Positions 36,844-47,060 of a stretch of DNA of 64,000 bases are shown here, in pieces. The DNA is taken from NCBI RefSeq assembly GCF_900445265.1, contig NZ_UFTA01000002.1, positions 682,001 through 746,000 on the forward strand, read 5' to 3'. The notes beneath the pieces were generated by a model that saw only the letters and a list, made by a program, of their open reading frames with translations, had not been told where the DNA came from and searched no databases. The first letter of the stretch is position 1; every line of letters starts with the position of its first letter. The stretch is from Anaerococcus octavius (GTDB lineage Bacteria > Bacillota > Clostridia > Tissierellales > Peptoniphilaceae). A program made the position numbers and the translations under genes.

Positions 36844-36849
36844 GAAAAA

Positions 36850-36866
36850 GTTACAAAAAAATTACA
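36850..36866 (-). promoter_or_regulatory. WalR (YycF) binding site
   Basis: The minus strand reads TGTAATTTTTTTGTAAC, an exact fit to the WalR direct repeat TGTWAH-N5-TGTWAH. It ends 6 bases upstream of the -35, the position for an activator. WalRK controls murein hydrolases in Bacillota. The walRK genes are not in this window. Confidence 0.72.
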
Positions 36867-36949
36867 CTTTTGACGTATATTTTTATGTATATTGGTAAAT
36901 ATAAAGCAAAGCCAATAATTTTCATAAAAAATATCAACAAAAGTGTAAT
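36861..36949. repeat. 12-base inverted repeat between hydrolase promoter and rnpB
   Basis: ATTACACTTTTG (36861-36872) and CAAAAGTGTAAT (36938-36949) are perfect inverse copies 65 bases apart. The first copy overlaps the WalR box. No coding sequence is visible in 36870-36998, which is very A/T-rich. Confidence 0.55.
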
Positions 36950-36998
36950 AATTAAAATATAGTAAACAAAAAATTTACATTTTGTAATGATTATGTAT

Positions 36999-37331
36999 GG
37001 AGCAAATCTATAAGCCGTGTTCTGTATTAGACAATCATCTATCTAGACTTATTGTTACCAATAAGTTCAAGCGAACAACCATTCTGGATCAAAGCCGAGC
37101 AAGCTTTGTTTTCATCCCTTCGTTCTTGCACCGGATGGGGTTTACATAGCCTATATGTCACCATATAGCTGGTGAGCTCTTACCTCGCCATTCCAACCTT
37201 ACCGAGAAAACTCGGCGGTATATTTCTGTTGCACTAGCCTGAAGATCACTCCTACTTGACGTTATCAAGCATCCTTGCTCTGTGGTGCACGGACTTTCCT
37301 CGTACTATGCCGCGATTGTCTGATTTACTCC
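36999..37331 (-). ncRNA. rnpB: RNase P RNA
   Basis: Catalytic RNA that trims tRNA 5' leaders. On the minus strand the conserved 5' block GAGGAAAGTCCGTGC and the 3' block ACAGAACACGGCTTATAG are both present. The P1 helix pairs GGAGTAAATC (37331-37322) with GATTTGCTCC (37008-36999), which sets the ends at about 333 bases. An AT-rich region with TATAAT (37356-37351) lies about 20 bases upstream. The exact processed ends may differ by a few bases. Confidence 0.96.
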
Positions 37332-37373
37332 GTACTTTATTTTACTCTTTATTATATATTTGTAAAATATATA

Positions 37374-38144
37374 TTAAATAAATGTTCTAAAAGAATCACC
37401 TTTAGAATAAGTAAATATTTCTCTATTTGTCATTTTGCTAATTACATCTTGTAATTTGTATATAACATGATTTTCACTAGCAAAATGTCCAGCATCAATT
37501 ATAGATAAGCCTCTATTTGAATAATCCATGCCCATATGATAAGAAACATCTCCAGTAATCATCAAATCACAATCTCTTTTTGTAGCATCTTCAAAAAGAG
37601 ATGATCCGCTTCCCCCACATACCGCTACTTTTTTTATAGTTTTATCCATATCTCCATAGCATATAAGTTTTTCAGCTGATAATTGTTCTTTTACGTTTTT
37701 TGCAAATTCACACGCTTTTATTGGATTTATAAATCCATATCTTCCAAGTCCTATTTCTTTATCGATTTCTAAAACTTTTCTTTTTTGTATATTTAAAATC
37801 TCACATAAGTTATCATTTAATCCGTCATTAGCTATATCTAAATTTGTATGCATAGCAAATACAACAATATCATTTTTTATAACTTTTTTTAGACGATTAT
37901 AAAAGGAATCGGTTAAATTTATAGACTTAATTCCATTAAATAAATATGGGTGATGAGTTATAATTAGATTGCAATTATTTTTAATAGCAAAATCAACTCC
38001 CTCATCTTCAAGATCAAGACTTATTAAAATGTTATCTAACTCGTCATTAATATTTCCTATTTGCAAGCCCGAATTATCCCATTCTTCTTGTAAATCCAAA
38101 GGATATTTATCATTTAATTTTTCTATTAATTCTCTAACTTCCAT
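37374..38144 (-). CDS. Nif3-like dinuclear metal centre protein
   Basis: YqfO/YbgI family protein, sometimes annotated as GTP cyclohydrolase 1 type 2. It forms hexameric rings with two metals per subunit. Metal-binding histidines are visible in ITHHPYLFNG near residue 63 and in HTNLDIANDG near residue 100, and in the C-terminal DAGHFASENHVIY. The 256 residues mean it lacks the extra PII-like insert of longer forms. It overlaps trmK by 19 bases. The physiological function of the family is unresolved. Confidence 0.93.
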   Translation of the reverse strand: MEVRELIEKLNDKYPLDLQEEWDNSGLQIGNINDELDNILISLDLEDEGVDFAIKNNCNLIITHHPYLFNGIKSINLTDSFYNRLKKVIKNDIVVFAMHTNLDIANDGLNDNLCEILNIQKRKVLEIDKEIGLGRYGFINPIKACEFAKNVKEQLSAEKLICYGDMDKTIKKVAVCGGSGSSLFEDATKRDCDLMITGDVSYHMGMDYSNRGLSIIDAGHFASENHVIYKLQDVISKMTNREIFTYSKGDSFRTFI

Positions 38145-38818
38145 ATTCTATACACCTCATCAATGGCCTTTAATCTCTGATTTATCTTATCAATTCCATC
38201 ATTATTTGTGGATTTTCTTATTATATCATCTTTAAATTTTTTATTCTTTTTGTAATCTATAGCTAATTTTTCTTCTAATAATGGACTTTTATTTATAATA
38301 TTTTCATGTCCATAGTATATATCACTTAAAGTTAAATTTTGTTTCTTTCCATATTTAGCTTTTAATATATCATAATATTTACCATGTTCATAAGTTAAAA
38401 AATCCCTGGTTATTTCAAAACTATTCTTATTTAAATATCCACGTAATCTTTCTGTAGCTATATTAGATTCTAAAACCATATAGTCTAAATTTTTGGCAAA
38501 TTCTAAACTTTGATCTATAATCTCTATTATCGTATTGCCACCCATGCCAGCAATTATTGCCACTTGATTATCTTTTTTTTCAATATCTTTAAAACCATCT
38601 GTAACTTTAGTTTTAATTGTTTTACTGAGATTTTCATCCAATTTTTCTTCTAATTTTTTTAGTGATGGTGCGGAAATATCTGTTGCTAAAATATCATTAC
38701 TAATTTCATTTTTTGCTAAATATAAAGGAACCAATCCATGATCGGTTCCTACATCTATGACATTTTTTCCACTGTCAATAATATTTATAATTTCTATCAA
38801 TCTTTTTTTATTATTCAT
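38126..38818 (-). CDS. trmK: tRNA (adenine22-N1)-methyltransferase
   Basis: SAM-dependent enzyme making m1A22 in tRNA of Gram-positive bacteria. The SAM site is NVIDVGTDHGLVPLYLA near residue 18, followed by ATDISAPSLKKLEE and IIAGMGGNTIIEI. It has 230 residues, usual. It starts at the last base of the rpoD stop and overlaps the Nif3 gene, in the conserved dnaG-rpoD-trmK-nif3 order. Confidence 0.94.
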   Translation of the reverse strand: MNNKKRLIEIINIIDSGKNVIDVGTDHGLVPLYLAKNEISNDILATDISAPSLKKLEEKLDENLSKTIKTKVTDGFKDIEKKDNQVAIIAGMGGNTIIEIIDQSLEFAKNLDYMVLESNIATERLRGYLNKNSFEITRDFLTYEHGKYYDILKAKYGKKQNLTLSDIYYGHENIINKSPLLEEKLAIDYKKNKKFKDDIIRKSTNNDGIDKINQRLKAIDEVYRIWKLEN

Positions 38819-40638
38819 TATAAAAAGTCTTTCAATGATTCGCTTTTATTAGGTGATTTTAATTTCCTTAAAGCTTTTGCTTCTATCTGACGAATTCTTT
38901 CGCGAGTTACATCAAATTCTTTTCCTACTTCTTCAAGGGTACGTGGTGTACCATCTATTAGTCCAAATCTTAATTGTAACACTCTTTTTTCTCTTTGGCC
39001 TAAGCAAGATAATACGTCATTTAATTGTTCTCGTAACATAGTATAATTTGCTGCATCATCTGGATTTATAGCTGTTTCATCTTCTATAAAGTCTCCTAAG
39101 TGTGAATCTTCTTCTTCACCAATAGGAGTTTCTAAAGATACTGGTTCTTGGGCAATTTTTCTGATTTCTTGTACTTTTGTGACTTCTATGCCCATTTGTT
39201 CAGCTATTTCTTCATTTGATGGATCACGACCTAGATCTTGAACTAGTTGTCTTTGGGTTCTTACAAGTTTATTTATAGTTTCTACCATATGAACTGGTAT
39301 TCTTATTGTCCTTGCTTGATCTGCTATAGCTCGAGTAATTGCTTGTCTTATCCACCAAGTTGCATAAGTTGAGAATTTAAACCCTCGATTATAATCATAC
39401 TTATCAACGGCTTTCATAAGACCCATATTACCTTCTTGGATAAGATCTAAAAAACTCATGCCACGTCCAACATATTTTTTAGCAATTGAAACTACAAGTC
39501 TAAGATTTGTTTCAGCAAGTTTTTGTTTTGCTCTTTTAGATTTTAAAATAGCTCTTTTTAAATTTAGTTCATCTTCATCACTTATTTGCTCACTGCCTAA
39601 TATCATATGAGCCATATGACTATCAGCAAGGTAGGTTTCTATATCATTATTAAATTCACCGCTTAATTTCTTGCCATTTTTTATATCTGATGATACTACT
39701 GCGGCTTCTTTAAAATTATCAATAATCATTCTATCAATTGTTTTTAAATATTCATTGTTCGCAGCTTTAGATAATAAATCTGTGAAGAACTCATAGTTAT
39801 AGGTAACTACATCTTCATTTTCATTTAAATTTATTAGATAATCAAAAGAGTCAAATAAATCACATAAAGAATTTGCTTCACTTCTAGAAAGCTCTTTTTC
39901 TTCAATGGATTGGCTAGCAATCTTACAAATTAATACTTTTGCTTTTAACTCTTCGACTTTTTCTAAATCAGGATCTTCCACCATAATTTCATCAAACAAT
40001 TTTCCCATGGCAATTATTCCATCTAAATTATTTAAAGAATTTTCTGATGCTTTTCCATTATATATCAACTCATCATTAGCTTGCTTTATTACTTTGGCAA
40101 GATTACCAAAGAATATGTCATTGGATAATTTCATTTTATTTTGCTTATTCAGATCTCTGCCTTCTAGTTTCTTTCTGGCAATTTCACCCATCTCCATTTG
40201 ACGTGCTAGGTGTATTTCTTCTTTTGCTGTTAGTAATGAAACTTTTCCAATTTCTTTTAAGTACATTTTTACTGGGTCATCTACTTTTATGCCTGAAAAA
40301 TCATCTATATCCTCATCTACAGCTTCTTCTTCTATTTTTGATTCATCTATATCTTCATCATCTGATATATCATCATCTAAATCATCATTTAATTCTTCAT
40401 CATCTTCTATATCTTCATCAGTACTAGCTTCTGATTTTTCGACAATTTCTATTCCCTTGCTAATTATTTGTGAGATAACATATTTTTTGCTATCTTCTTC
40501 TATTTCTTTAAATGTTTCAAATGTATATACTTGATTGTAGGTTATCATACCATCTTGAGATTCACTCATTGATTGAAATTCTTCTATTATTTCATTTAAA
40601 ACATCTTCATCAAGTAGTTTATCGCTATCGCTACTCAT
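38818..40638 (-). CDS. rpoD: housekeeping RNA polymerase sigma factor (sigma-A/RpoD)
   Basis: Primary sigma factor. Region 1.1 (about 1-70) is followed by an acidic stretch (72-113, mostly Asp/Glu), region 1.2 (about 118-155, [12 protein letters not shown]), and then a poorly conserved insert of some 200 residues. Region 2 starts near 366 ([39 protein letters not shown]), then region 3 and region 4 with the helix-turn-helix [22 protein letters not shown]. The 606 residues far exceed the roughly 370 of most Bacillota. It overlaps dnaG by 8 bases. Confidence 0.97.
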   Translation of the reverse strand: MSSDSDKLLDEDVLNEIIEEFQSMSESQDGMITYNQVYTFETFKEIEEDSKKYVISQIISKGIEIVEKSEASTDEDIEDDEELNDDLDDDISDDEDIDESKIEEEAVDEDIDDFSGIKVDDPVKMYLKEIGKVSLLTAKEEIHLARQMEMGEIARKKLEGRDLNKQNKMKLSNDIFFGNLAKVIKQANDELIYNGKASENSLNNLDGIIAMGKLFDEIMVEDPDLEKVEELKAKVLICKIASQSIEEKELSRSEANSLCDLFDSFDYLINLNENEDVVTYNYEFFTDLLSKAANNEYLKTIDRMIIDNFKEAAVVSSDIKNGKKLSGEFNNDIETYLADSHMAHMILGSEQISDEDELNLKRAILKSKRAKQKLAETNLRLVVSIAKKYVGRGMSFLDLIQEGNMGLMKAVDKYDYNRGFKFSTYATWWIRQAITRAIADQARTIRIPVHMVETINKLVRTQRQLVQDLGRDPSNEEIAEQMGIEVTKVQEIRKIAQEPVSLETPIGEEEDSHLGDFIEDETAINPDDAANYTMLREQLNDVLSCLGQREKRVLQLRFGLIDGTPRTLEEVGKEFDVTRERIRQIEAKALRKLKSPNKSESLKDFL

Positions 40639-42301
40639 TAAAACTCCCCTTAGCTTTTTTATTAAGAGATTTTAATTCATCAAGTTTCTTAATTTTTTCA
40701 TAGAGCTCTATCTTTTCAATTAATTCGCTTGGATAAATAGGATTGGTATTATCTCTTATATAATTTAAAATATATATATGATCCTCATCATTTTGGTTAA
40801 ATTTCTCTAAATCTTTATTTACTATAAAGTCTTTCATATCTATAAGCTTGGTATTTTTAAGACTTTTATCAAAAATTTCTTTATTTTTTAAATAATCTTC
40901 TTTTTGGTTAAATATAAGTCTTAAAACTTCTAACTCATGGAAATTAAACTTTTGAGGATTACTTTTTACAATAACCTTAGATTTATTTTTCTTTTTATAA
41001 TAATTCTTACGGTTTTCTTTCTCATTAATATTAGTATTATACTTGTCGACTGCTTGATTTAAAGTACTTTTATCTATGTTAAATAAAGTAGAAACATTAT
41101 TTACAAATATTTCTCGAGTTAAATCAGAATCTATTCCTGCAAGAAATTCTACAAATAAATCAAGCTTTTCATATTTTTCATTGGCACCAGCATTTGAATA
41201 CATGTCTAGTATTTGATTATACTTATAATTATATACATCTAAAGCATTTTCTTTTTTTTCTAAAAATGCTTCTTTCCCATATTTTTTAATAAAATCGTCA
41301 GGATCTAGTCCTTCTTCCAAGCTGATTATTTTTGCCTTAACGTCAGATTCTAAAAATATTTCTATAGCTTTGTTGGTTGCATTTATACCTGCACTATCTC
41401 TGTCATAGCAAATATAAACATTATCTGCATAGCGCTTTATTAATTTTGCTTGTTCATTTGTCAACGCAGTACCAAGACTTGCCACAGCATAATCTATACC
41501 AAAATTATTTAAAGCAATGACATCCATGTAGCCTTCAACTAAAATAATCTCAGTGCCTTTTTGCTTTTTATAAATATTTAGACCATATAGATTAAATCGC
41601 TTTTTAAATATATTCGATTCTGGGGAATTAAGATATTTGGGCATTTCACCAGCTATAGCTCTTCCACCAAAGCCTATTACATTTCCATAGTGATTTATTA
41701 TAGGGAATATGATCCTATTCCTATATTTATCATAGTAATTTCCTTTACTTGATTTTTTAATAAGACCTATATCCTCTAAATCCTTCTTGTCATATCCTTT
41801 GTATTCTATATAATCACATAAATCTTGCCAGCTATTTTTAGCAAAACCTAGCATAAATCTATTAACAAGCTTACCACTTAGACCTCTATTTTTTAGGTAA
41901 TTAATTGCCTCTTTACTAGTTAATAAGTTTTTATAATAAAACATCATTATGTCTTTATTAATTTCATAAAGTTCCTTATTTTTTGGATTAGCATTATAAT
42001 CATTACTATATTCCATCCTAATACCAGCCTTATTTGCAAGAAATTCTAAGCTTTCAGGATAAGAAAGACCTTCTTTTTGCATAATAAAAGAAACAACATC
42101 TCCACCTACCCCACATCCGAAGCAGTGAAATAATTGTTTCTTTTCATCTACTGTAAAAGAAGGTGTTTTTTCATTATGGAAGGGACATAAGCCCTTATAT
42201 GATGAACCAGATCTTTTAAGATCAACATATTCGCCAATAATATCGACTATGTTAGAACTAGCTCTAATTTCATCAATTTTTTGCTCTGAAATCATAGCCA
42301 T
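40631..42301 (-). CDS. dnaG: DNA primase
   Basis: Makes RNA primers at the replication fork. The CHC2 zinc site is C39, H42, C60 and C63 ([11 protein letters not shown]...HCFGCG). The primase core has GFGGRAI, then the TOPRIM domain ([13 protein letters not shown], and the metal-binding CYDRDSAG). A C-terminal helicase-interaction domain of modest length follows. It has 556 residues, a little short. AGGTG precedes the ATG. It is first in the dnaG-rpoD operon. Confidence 0.96.
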   Translation of the reverse strand: MAMISEQKIDEIRASSNIVDIIGEYVDLKRSGSSYKGLCPFHNEKTPSFTVDEKKQLFHCFGCGVGGDVVSFIMQKEGLSYPESLEFLANKAGIRMEYSNDYNANPKNKELYEINKDIMMFYYKNLLTSKEAINYLKNRGLSGKLVNRFMLGFAKNSWQDLCDYIEYKGYDKKDLEDIGLIKKSSKGNYYDKYRNRIIFPIINHYGNVIGFGGRAIAGEMPKYLNSPESNIFKKRFNLYGLNIYKKQKGTEIILVEGYMDVIALNNFGIDYAVASLGTALTNEQAKLIKRYADNVYICYDRDSAGINATNKAIEIFLESDVKAKIISLEEGLDPDDFIKKYGKEAFLEKKENALDVYNYKYNQILDMYSNAGANEKYEKLDLFVEFLAGIDSDLTREIFVNNVSTLFNIDKSTLNQAVDKYNTNINEKENRKNYYKKKNKSKVIVKSNPQKFNFHELEVLRLIFNQKEDYLKNKEIFDKSLKNTKLIDMKDFIVNKDLEKFNQNDEDHIYILNYIRDNTNPIYPSELIEKIELYEKIKKLDELKSLNKKAKGSFNE

Positions 42302-42365
42302 ATAATCACCTCTGTTAGTTAAATTATACTTATTATAATTTCGTATTCAATTTTCATATTTTTCA

Positions 42366-42404
42366 ATAAAAAAGATCTTACAATACTAAAATTGTAAAAT
42401 CTTT
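42366..42404 (-). terminator. fructose operon terminator
   Basis: AAAGATTTTACAAT pairs with ATTGTAAGATCTTT (one bulge or mismatch) and is followed on the minus strand by TTTT. It lies 12 bases after the fruA stop. Confidence 0.8.
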
Positions 42405-42416
42405 CTTATAAATAGA

Positions 42417-44327
42417 CTAAGCTATATTTTCTGGTTTTTTCTTTAATTTTCCTAAAATTAATGCACCAATTATAGAACCAACAGCTACTGATAATAGGAA
42501 AAATAATGCTTGATTTAAGCTACTCATAGCAGGAAGAACAAATATTCCCCCATGTGGAGCTGGCGACTCTACATTAAATGCTCCTACTATGGCACCTGCT
42601 ATTGCAGATCCTATTGCAACTGATGGAATAACACTTTGTGGTTCACTAGCTGCAAATGGTATAGCTCCTTCAGTAATAAAACTTAATCCTAAAATAAAGT
42701 TTGTTATCTTTGTCTCTTTTTCTTTGTCTGTAAATTTACTTTTAAATAATGAACAAGCTAGAGCTATAGCAAGAGGTGGTACCATACCACCAACCATTAC
42801 TGCTGCCATATATGATCCAATTCCTGTATCTGTAAATACACCTATAGCAAAAGCGTATGCAGCTTTATTAATTGGACCACCCATATCAATAGCCATCATT
42901 GCACCAAGTAATGCACCTAATAATACTCTATTTGAACCACTTAAATTTATAAGCCAATTATTAATACCATTATTTATTCCAGTAAAAATTGGATCTATTA
43001 TAAAGTACATTATAAGACCAGTAAATAATAGACCTAAAACCGGATAAATAAGCATAGGTTTAAGTCCTTCAACAGATTTCGGTAAATTTTTTGTCATATT
43101 TTTTATAGAATTAGTTAGATAACCTGCGATAAGACCTCCTATTAATCCACCAATAAATCCTGCTCCACGACTTGCCATAAGGCCTGCAACCATACCTGGC
43201 ATTAAGGCTGGTCTATCACCAATAGACATAGCTATATAGCCTGCAAGTATTGGAATAAGGAAACTCATCGCATCCGAGCCCAAACCATTTAACATAGTAA
43301 AGGCTTGAGAATTTTCTCCTGTAAATCTTTCAAATAGAAAAGAAATAGCAAGTAAAATACCTCCGCCTATAACAAATGGCAACATGTGACTGATACCATT
43401 CATTATATCCCCATATATTTTTTGCCAAAAACTTTGCGAATCTTCTTTGGATGATACATATTTTTCATCAGCTGAACCTTCGCTATAAAATACATTTGCT
43501 TGACCCTTGATAGCCTTATCTACTAGCTCATCGGCTTTTCTTATGCCATCTGAAACCGGTCTTTGTATAACTCTTTTGCCGTCAAATCTTGCTGTTTCAA
43601 CCTTTTTATCAGCTGTAATAATTACAGCAGTGGCATCTTTTATATCTTCGTTAGTTAATCTATTTTTAATACCATCTGATCCATTAGTTTCTACTTTTAT
43701 ATCAACTCCAGCTTTTCTGGCAGCTTCTTCTAAAGCTTCTTGAGCCATATACGTATGGGCAATTCCATTTGGACAAGCTGTAACAGCTACTATAAAGTCA
43801 TTATTTTTACCTTCAGCACTAGCATTATTAGTTTCTGTTACATATTTTTTTTCTATAACTTGCTTATCTTTATTATCAGAATATTTATCAATAATACTAT
43901 AAACTTCATCAGAATTATTAACGGTTTTGAGGTCATCTACAAATCCACCCTTCATTATCATCTTGGATAATTGAGCAAGAGTTTCAACATGAAGATTATT
44001 TTCACCATCTGGGGCGGCAATAGCAAAGAATATAAAAGTATCTTCCCCGTCTAAGGCTTCATAATCTAAGCCTTCTTTTTTTCTAGCAAATAAAACAGCT
44101 GGTTCTTTTACAGTTTTATTTTTTGAATGTGGAATAGCAACTCCGTCACCTAAAGCAGTAGACCCCTGATCTTCTCTTTCTTTTAATCCATTTATAAATT
44201 CTTCTTTAGATTTAATATATCCTTTTTTATAAAACTTACTTGCTATTTCTTCTATTACATCAGATTTATTATTTGCCTTTAAATCTAAAATCATTAAGTC
44301 TTTTTTTAGCAGATCTCTAATTTCCAT
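42417..44327 (-). CDS. fruA: PTS fructose transporter, EIIABC fusion
   Basis: Imports fructose while phosphorylating it to fructose-1-phosphate. The EIIA domain (about 1-150) has the phospho-histidine H67 in GVAIPHSKN. The EIIB domain (about 175-280) has the phospho-cysteine C185 in VTACPNGIAHTYMA. The membrane EIIC domain (about 305-630) has eight or more helices and GGxIGGLIAGY-type loops. It has 636 residues, the standard A-B-C order. It overlaps fruK by 11 bases. Confidence 0.96.
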   Translation of the reverse strand: MEIRDLLKKDLMILDLKANNKSDVIEEIASKFYKKGYIKSKEEFINGLKEREDQGSTALGDGVAIPHSKNKTVKEPAVLFARKKEGLDYEALDGEDTFIFFAIAAPDGENNLHVETLAQLSKMIMKGGFVDDLKTVNNSDEVYSIIDKYSDNKDKQVIEKKYVTETNNASAEGKNNDFIVAVTACPNGIAHTYMAQEALEEAARKAGVDIKVETNGSDGIKNRLTNEDIKDATAVIITADKKVETARFDGKRVIQRPVSDGIRKADELVDKAIKGQANVFYSEGSADEKYVSSKEDSQSFWQKIYGDIMNGISHMLPFVIGGGILLAISFLFERFTGENSQAFTMLNGLGSDAMSFLIPILAGYIAMSIGDRPALMPGMVAGLMASRGAGFIGGLIGGLIAGYLTNSIKNMTKNLPKSVEGLKPMLIYPVLGLLFTGLIMYFIIDPIFTGINNGINNWLINLSGSNRVLLGALLGAMMAIDMGGPINKAAYAFAIGVFTDTGIGSYMAAVMVGGMVPPLAIALACSLFKSKFTDKEKETKITNFILGLSFITEGAIPFAASEPQSVIPSVAIGSAIAGAIVGAFNVESPAPHGGIFVLPAMSSLNQALFFLLSVAVGSIIGALILGKLKKKPENIA

Positions 44328-45222
44328 ATTCGTTAACCTCTACTTTTTCTAAAATTTTATAAATATATTCTTTACTTGCAATATCTTCACTAAAAGCTGT
44401 AGCTGTACCAGATGCTACCGCTAATCTGTAAGCTTGTTTTTTTGAAAGACCATTTTTTATTCCATAAACAAATCCACCAACCATACTATCACCTGCTCCA
44501 ACCGAATTTACTAATTTACCATCAATAGGCTTAGCTTTTAAAATCATTTCATCGCTTACAAATATAGATCCATCTTTGCCCAATGAAACAATAACATTTT
44601 TTGCACCTAATTCTTGTAATTTTTTAGCATAGATTATTATATTATTTTCATCAATTTTTGTTCCAAATATATCTTCTAGCTCATCTATATTTGGTTTTAC
44701 TAATAAGGGTTTATAGTTTAAATAATCTAATAATTCCCTGCCAGCTATATCTATGGTAAAATCAAGTTTATTAGTTTCTAATACTTTTTTATAAAAGTCG
44801 CTTCCTAATGATTGTGGTATAGAACCTGAAATTATTAGAATACCATCGCTGTTAATATTTCTTATTTTTTCTAAAAAACTATTGATTTCACTCTCACTAA
44901 TATTTGGACCACCAGCATTTATTTCTGTTTCCGCATCATATTTAAGTTTTACATTGATTCGTGATTGGCCTTTTATCCTTGTAAATTCCTCTTTAATATG
45001 AAGTTTTCTTAAGGATTCGATAATAAAATCCCCAGTAAAACCACCTATAAAACCTAAGTTTATAGGATTTTCTCCTAAATTCTTAAGAAGTTTTGAAACC
45101 ATTATTCCCTTTCCTCCAGGAAATTTCTTATCTTCGTAACTTCTATTCGTAGCTCCATCATTAAAACTATCAAGTTTCATTATGTAATCAATAGACGGAT
45201 TTAAAGTTAATGTATAAATCAT
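44317..45222 (-). CDS. fruK: 1-phosphofructokinase
   Basis: PfkB-family kinase that turns fructose-1-phosphate into fructose-1,6-bisphosphate. The substrate-binding start is TLTLNPSIDYIM, with FPGGKGIMVSKLLKNLG near residue 34 and the catalytic aspartate in VNSVGAGDSMVGGF near residue 243. It has 301 residues, normal. It overlaps fruR by 1 base and fruA by 11 bases. Confidence 0.95.
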   Translation of the reverse strand: MIYTLTLNPSIDYIMKLDSFNDGATNRSYEDKKFPGGKGIMVSKLLKNLGENPINLGFIGGFTGDFIIESLRKLHIKEEFTRIKGQSRINVKLKYDAETEINAGGPNISESEINSFLEKIRNINSDGILIISGSIPQSLGSDFYKKVLETNKLDFTIDIAGRELLDYLNYKPLLVKPNIDELEDIFGTKIDENNIIIYAKKLQELGAKNVIVSLGKDGSIFVSDEMILKAKPIDGKLVNSVGAGDSMVGGFVYGIKNGLSKKQAYRLAVASGTATAFSEDIASKEYIYKILEKVEVNEYGN

Positions 45223-45908
45223 CAGTCCTCCTTAATATGTTTTGCTTGTTCAAAGCTACATATATTAGCAAAATATTTCTTACCTATTTTTGAAGAATCA
45301 GCTAAAATATATGCTTTATTTGCATTGTTAATAGCTGCTTTTTTTATTAAAGCTTCATTTATATCAGCTGTTGTATAATAACTGTCATCTACACCATTAG
45401 CTCCTATAAAAGCTATATCAAAATTCAAACTATTTATTTCATTTATCGTTTCTTCACCATAGCTGATAAATGTAGATCCTTTTACTTTTCCTCCTAATAT
45501 AATAGTAGGAATGGAAAAACCACTTAGTTTTTCTAAATGCATTAAACCATTAGTTACTACCGTAATTTTTTTATTGACTAAATAATCTATCAAACAATGA
45601 GTTGTGGTACCCGCATCCAAAAATATATACGAACCATCTTCTATTAAAGAACTAGCTTTTTTGCCTATATTCTTTTTTGCAGATATATTAGACGTTTCAT
45701 TATACTTATAATTTGTTTCTTCAAGGAGTCTATTTAAAGTAGCTCCACCATGAACTCTCCTTATTTCTCCATTATTTTGCAAGTAATCTAAGTCACGCCT
45801 TAAAGTTGATTCGCTTATATCAAGCTCTTCTAAAAGGGAAGAATTTGAAACAGTACCTTCTTTTTTTAAAATTTTTCTTATAAGACTAAGTCTTTCTTCT
45901 AGTATCAT
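45222..45908 (-). CDS. fruR: DeoR family regulator of the fructose operon
   Basis: Sugar-phosphate-responsive repressor, most likely sensing fructose-1-phosphate. The DeoR helix-turn-helix is SNSSLLEELDISESTLRRDLDYLQ near residues 20-43, followed by GEIRRVHGGATL. The effector domain contains FLDAGTTT and VVTNG. I set the start at ATG 45908 (MILEERLSLIRK); an upstream TTG at 45932 would overlap the promoter. No Shine-Dalgarno precedes this ATG, but TATATT lies 6 bases before it, so the message may be leaderless. It heads fruR-fruK-fruA. Confidence 0.92.
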   Translation of the reverse strand: MILEERLSLIRKILKKEGTVSNSSLLEELDISESTLRRDLDYLQNNGEIRRVHGGATLNRLLEETNYKYNETSNISAKKNIGKKASSLIEDGSYIFLDAGTTTHCLIDYLVNKKITVVTNGLMHLEKLSGFSIPTIILGGKVKGSTFISYGEETINEINSLNFDIAFIGANGVDDSYYTTADINEALIKKAAINNANKAYILADSSKIGKKYFANICSFEQAKHIKED

Positions 45909-46139
45909 AAAAACAATATACTTCAAAAACAATCATAATAAATCAATAACTGTCATTATTTTTTATTTTGTTAAGTTTGGATTTTTTTAAAAATTTTGAT
46001 CATCTTAAATATGTATAATTTTATTAGCAATATATTTAAATATGGACTAATTCTTTAAAATAACTTTAAAAATATTTTTATATCTATTATAATATATAAT
46101 ATAAAGTGAAAAAGGATAGAATTAAAGGATACTGATATT

Positions 46140-46994
46140 ATGATGGAAAATACTTATTTTAGGGACATAGAGCAGGAAAATGATATATCAAATGTAGACA
46201 TCAAAATACTTGATGCTCAAAAAAACAATTATAATAGAAATTATTCTTCAAGAATACAATTTCACCCTTTTACTTATTTTTATTATGTTAAAAAAGGTTT
46301 TGGCAAACTTTCTGTTGAAAATGAAACAATTAATGTACATCAAAATGACATTATTGTAATAAATTCAAATATTGGACATACTATATATGTTGATGGATCT
46401 TGTGGTGTATGTGAAATAATTGGTTTTGGTGTGGAATCTTTATCTATTTCAAAGATTAATAAAAAAAGTGGAAAGATTGATACAATTAATTTTTTTAATG
46501 CAAATGTAGAGGAAGACGATATAGACGCTCATTATTTTGATGAAATTTATGATGAATTTAATAGCGATGAAATTTTCTCAAAAGCAATGGCTAATTCAAA
46601 GGCTGCAATATTTATAGTAGAATTTTTAAGAAAATTTAAGAGTTCCATTACTGTAAAACACGATAGAAAAGTTAATAGACAAATAGACTATATAAAAAAT
46701 TATATTGATAGCAATTATGCAGAAGATATCAAATTAGAGCAATTATCAGCAATGGCATATATGAATAAGTTTCATTTAATTTCTGAATTTAAACAATCAT
46801 ATAGAGTTACCCCTATTGAATATCTAATTTTAAAAAGAATAGAGATTTCTAAAAATTTGCTTATTTCTACTAACCATTCTATGGAGGAGATTTCTTCAAT
46901 AGTAGGTTTTAATTCTCAATCATATTTTAATCAAGTTTTTAAAAAGAAAGTTGGACAAACTCCTTCTCAATTTAGGAAAAAACATAGATTATAA
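46140..46994 (+). CDS. AraC family transcriptional regulator
   Basis: The N-terminal cupin-like sensor (about 20-110) contains FHPFTYFYYVKKGFGKLSV and DIIVINSNIGHTIYV. The C-terminal AraC domain (about 180-284) has the two helix-turn-helices, with KLEQLSAMAYMNKFHLISEFKQSYRVTPIEYLILKRI and SMEEISSIVGFNSQSYFNQVFKKKVGQTPSQFRK. It has 284 residues. AAAGGA lies 10 bases before the ATG. It is transcribed away from the fructose operon; the sensed molecule and targets are not known. Confidence 0.93.
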   Translation: MMENTYFRDIEQENDISNVDIKILDAQKNNYNRNYSSRIQFHPFTYFYYVKKGFGKLSVENETINVHQNDIIVINSNIGHTIYVDGSCGVCEIIGFGVESLSISKINKKSGKIDTINFFNANVEEDDIDAHYFDEIYDEFNSDEIFSKAMANSKAAIFIVEFLRKFKSSITVKHDRKVNRQIDYIKNYIDSNYAEDIKLEQLSAMAYMNKFHLISEFKQSYRVTPIEYLILKRIEISKNLLISTNHSMEEISSIVGFNSQSYFNQVFKKKVGQTPSQFRKKHRL

Positions 46995-47003
46995 TTTAAT
47001 TTT

Positions 47004-47053
47004 AAAAAATCGTGTCATATTAAATGAGTATATTATTTAATGACACGATTTTT
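47004..47053. terminator. bidirectional terminator between AraC and DUF438 genes
   Basis: AAAAAATCGTGTCAT (47004-47018) pairs with ATGACACGATTTTT (47040-47053), and inner TTAAAT / ATTTAA extends the stem. It serves two convergent genes. Confidence 0.85.
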
Positions 47054-47060
47054 AATTTAA

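Noticed and set aside
40203-40703. Plus-strand frames opposite rpoD
   Set aside because: Leu/His/Ser repeats are the reverse reading of the acidic sigma-factor segment.
45921-46139. FruR operator repeats in the fructose/AraC intergenic gap
   Set aside because: TGATT-containing near-repeats are visible, but I cannot separate them from A/T background.
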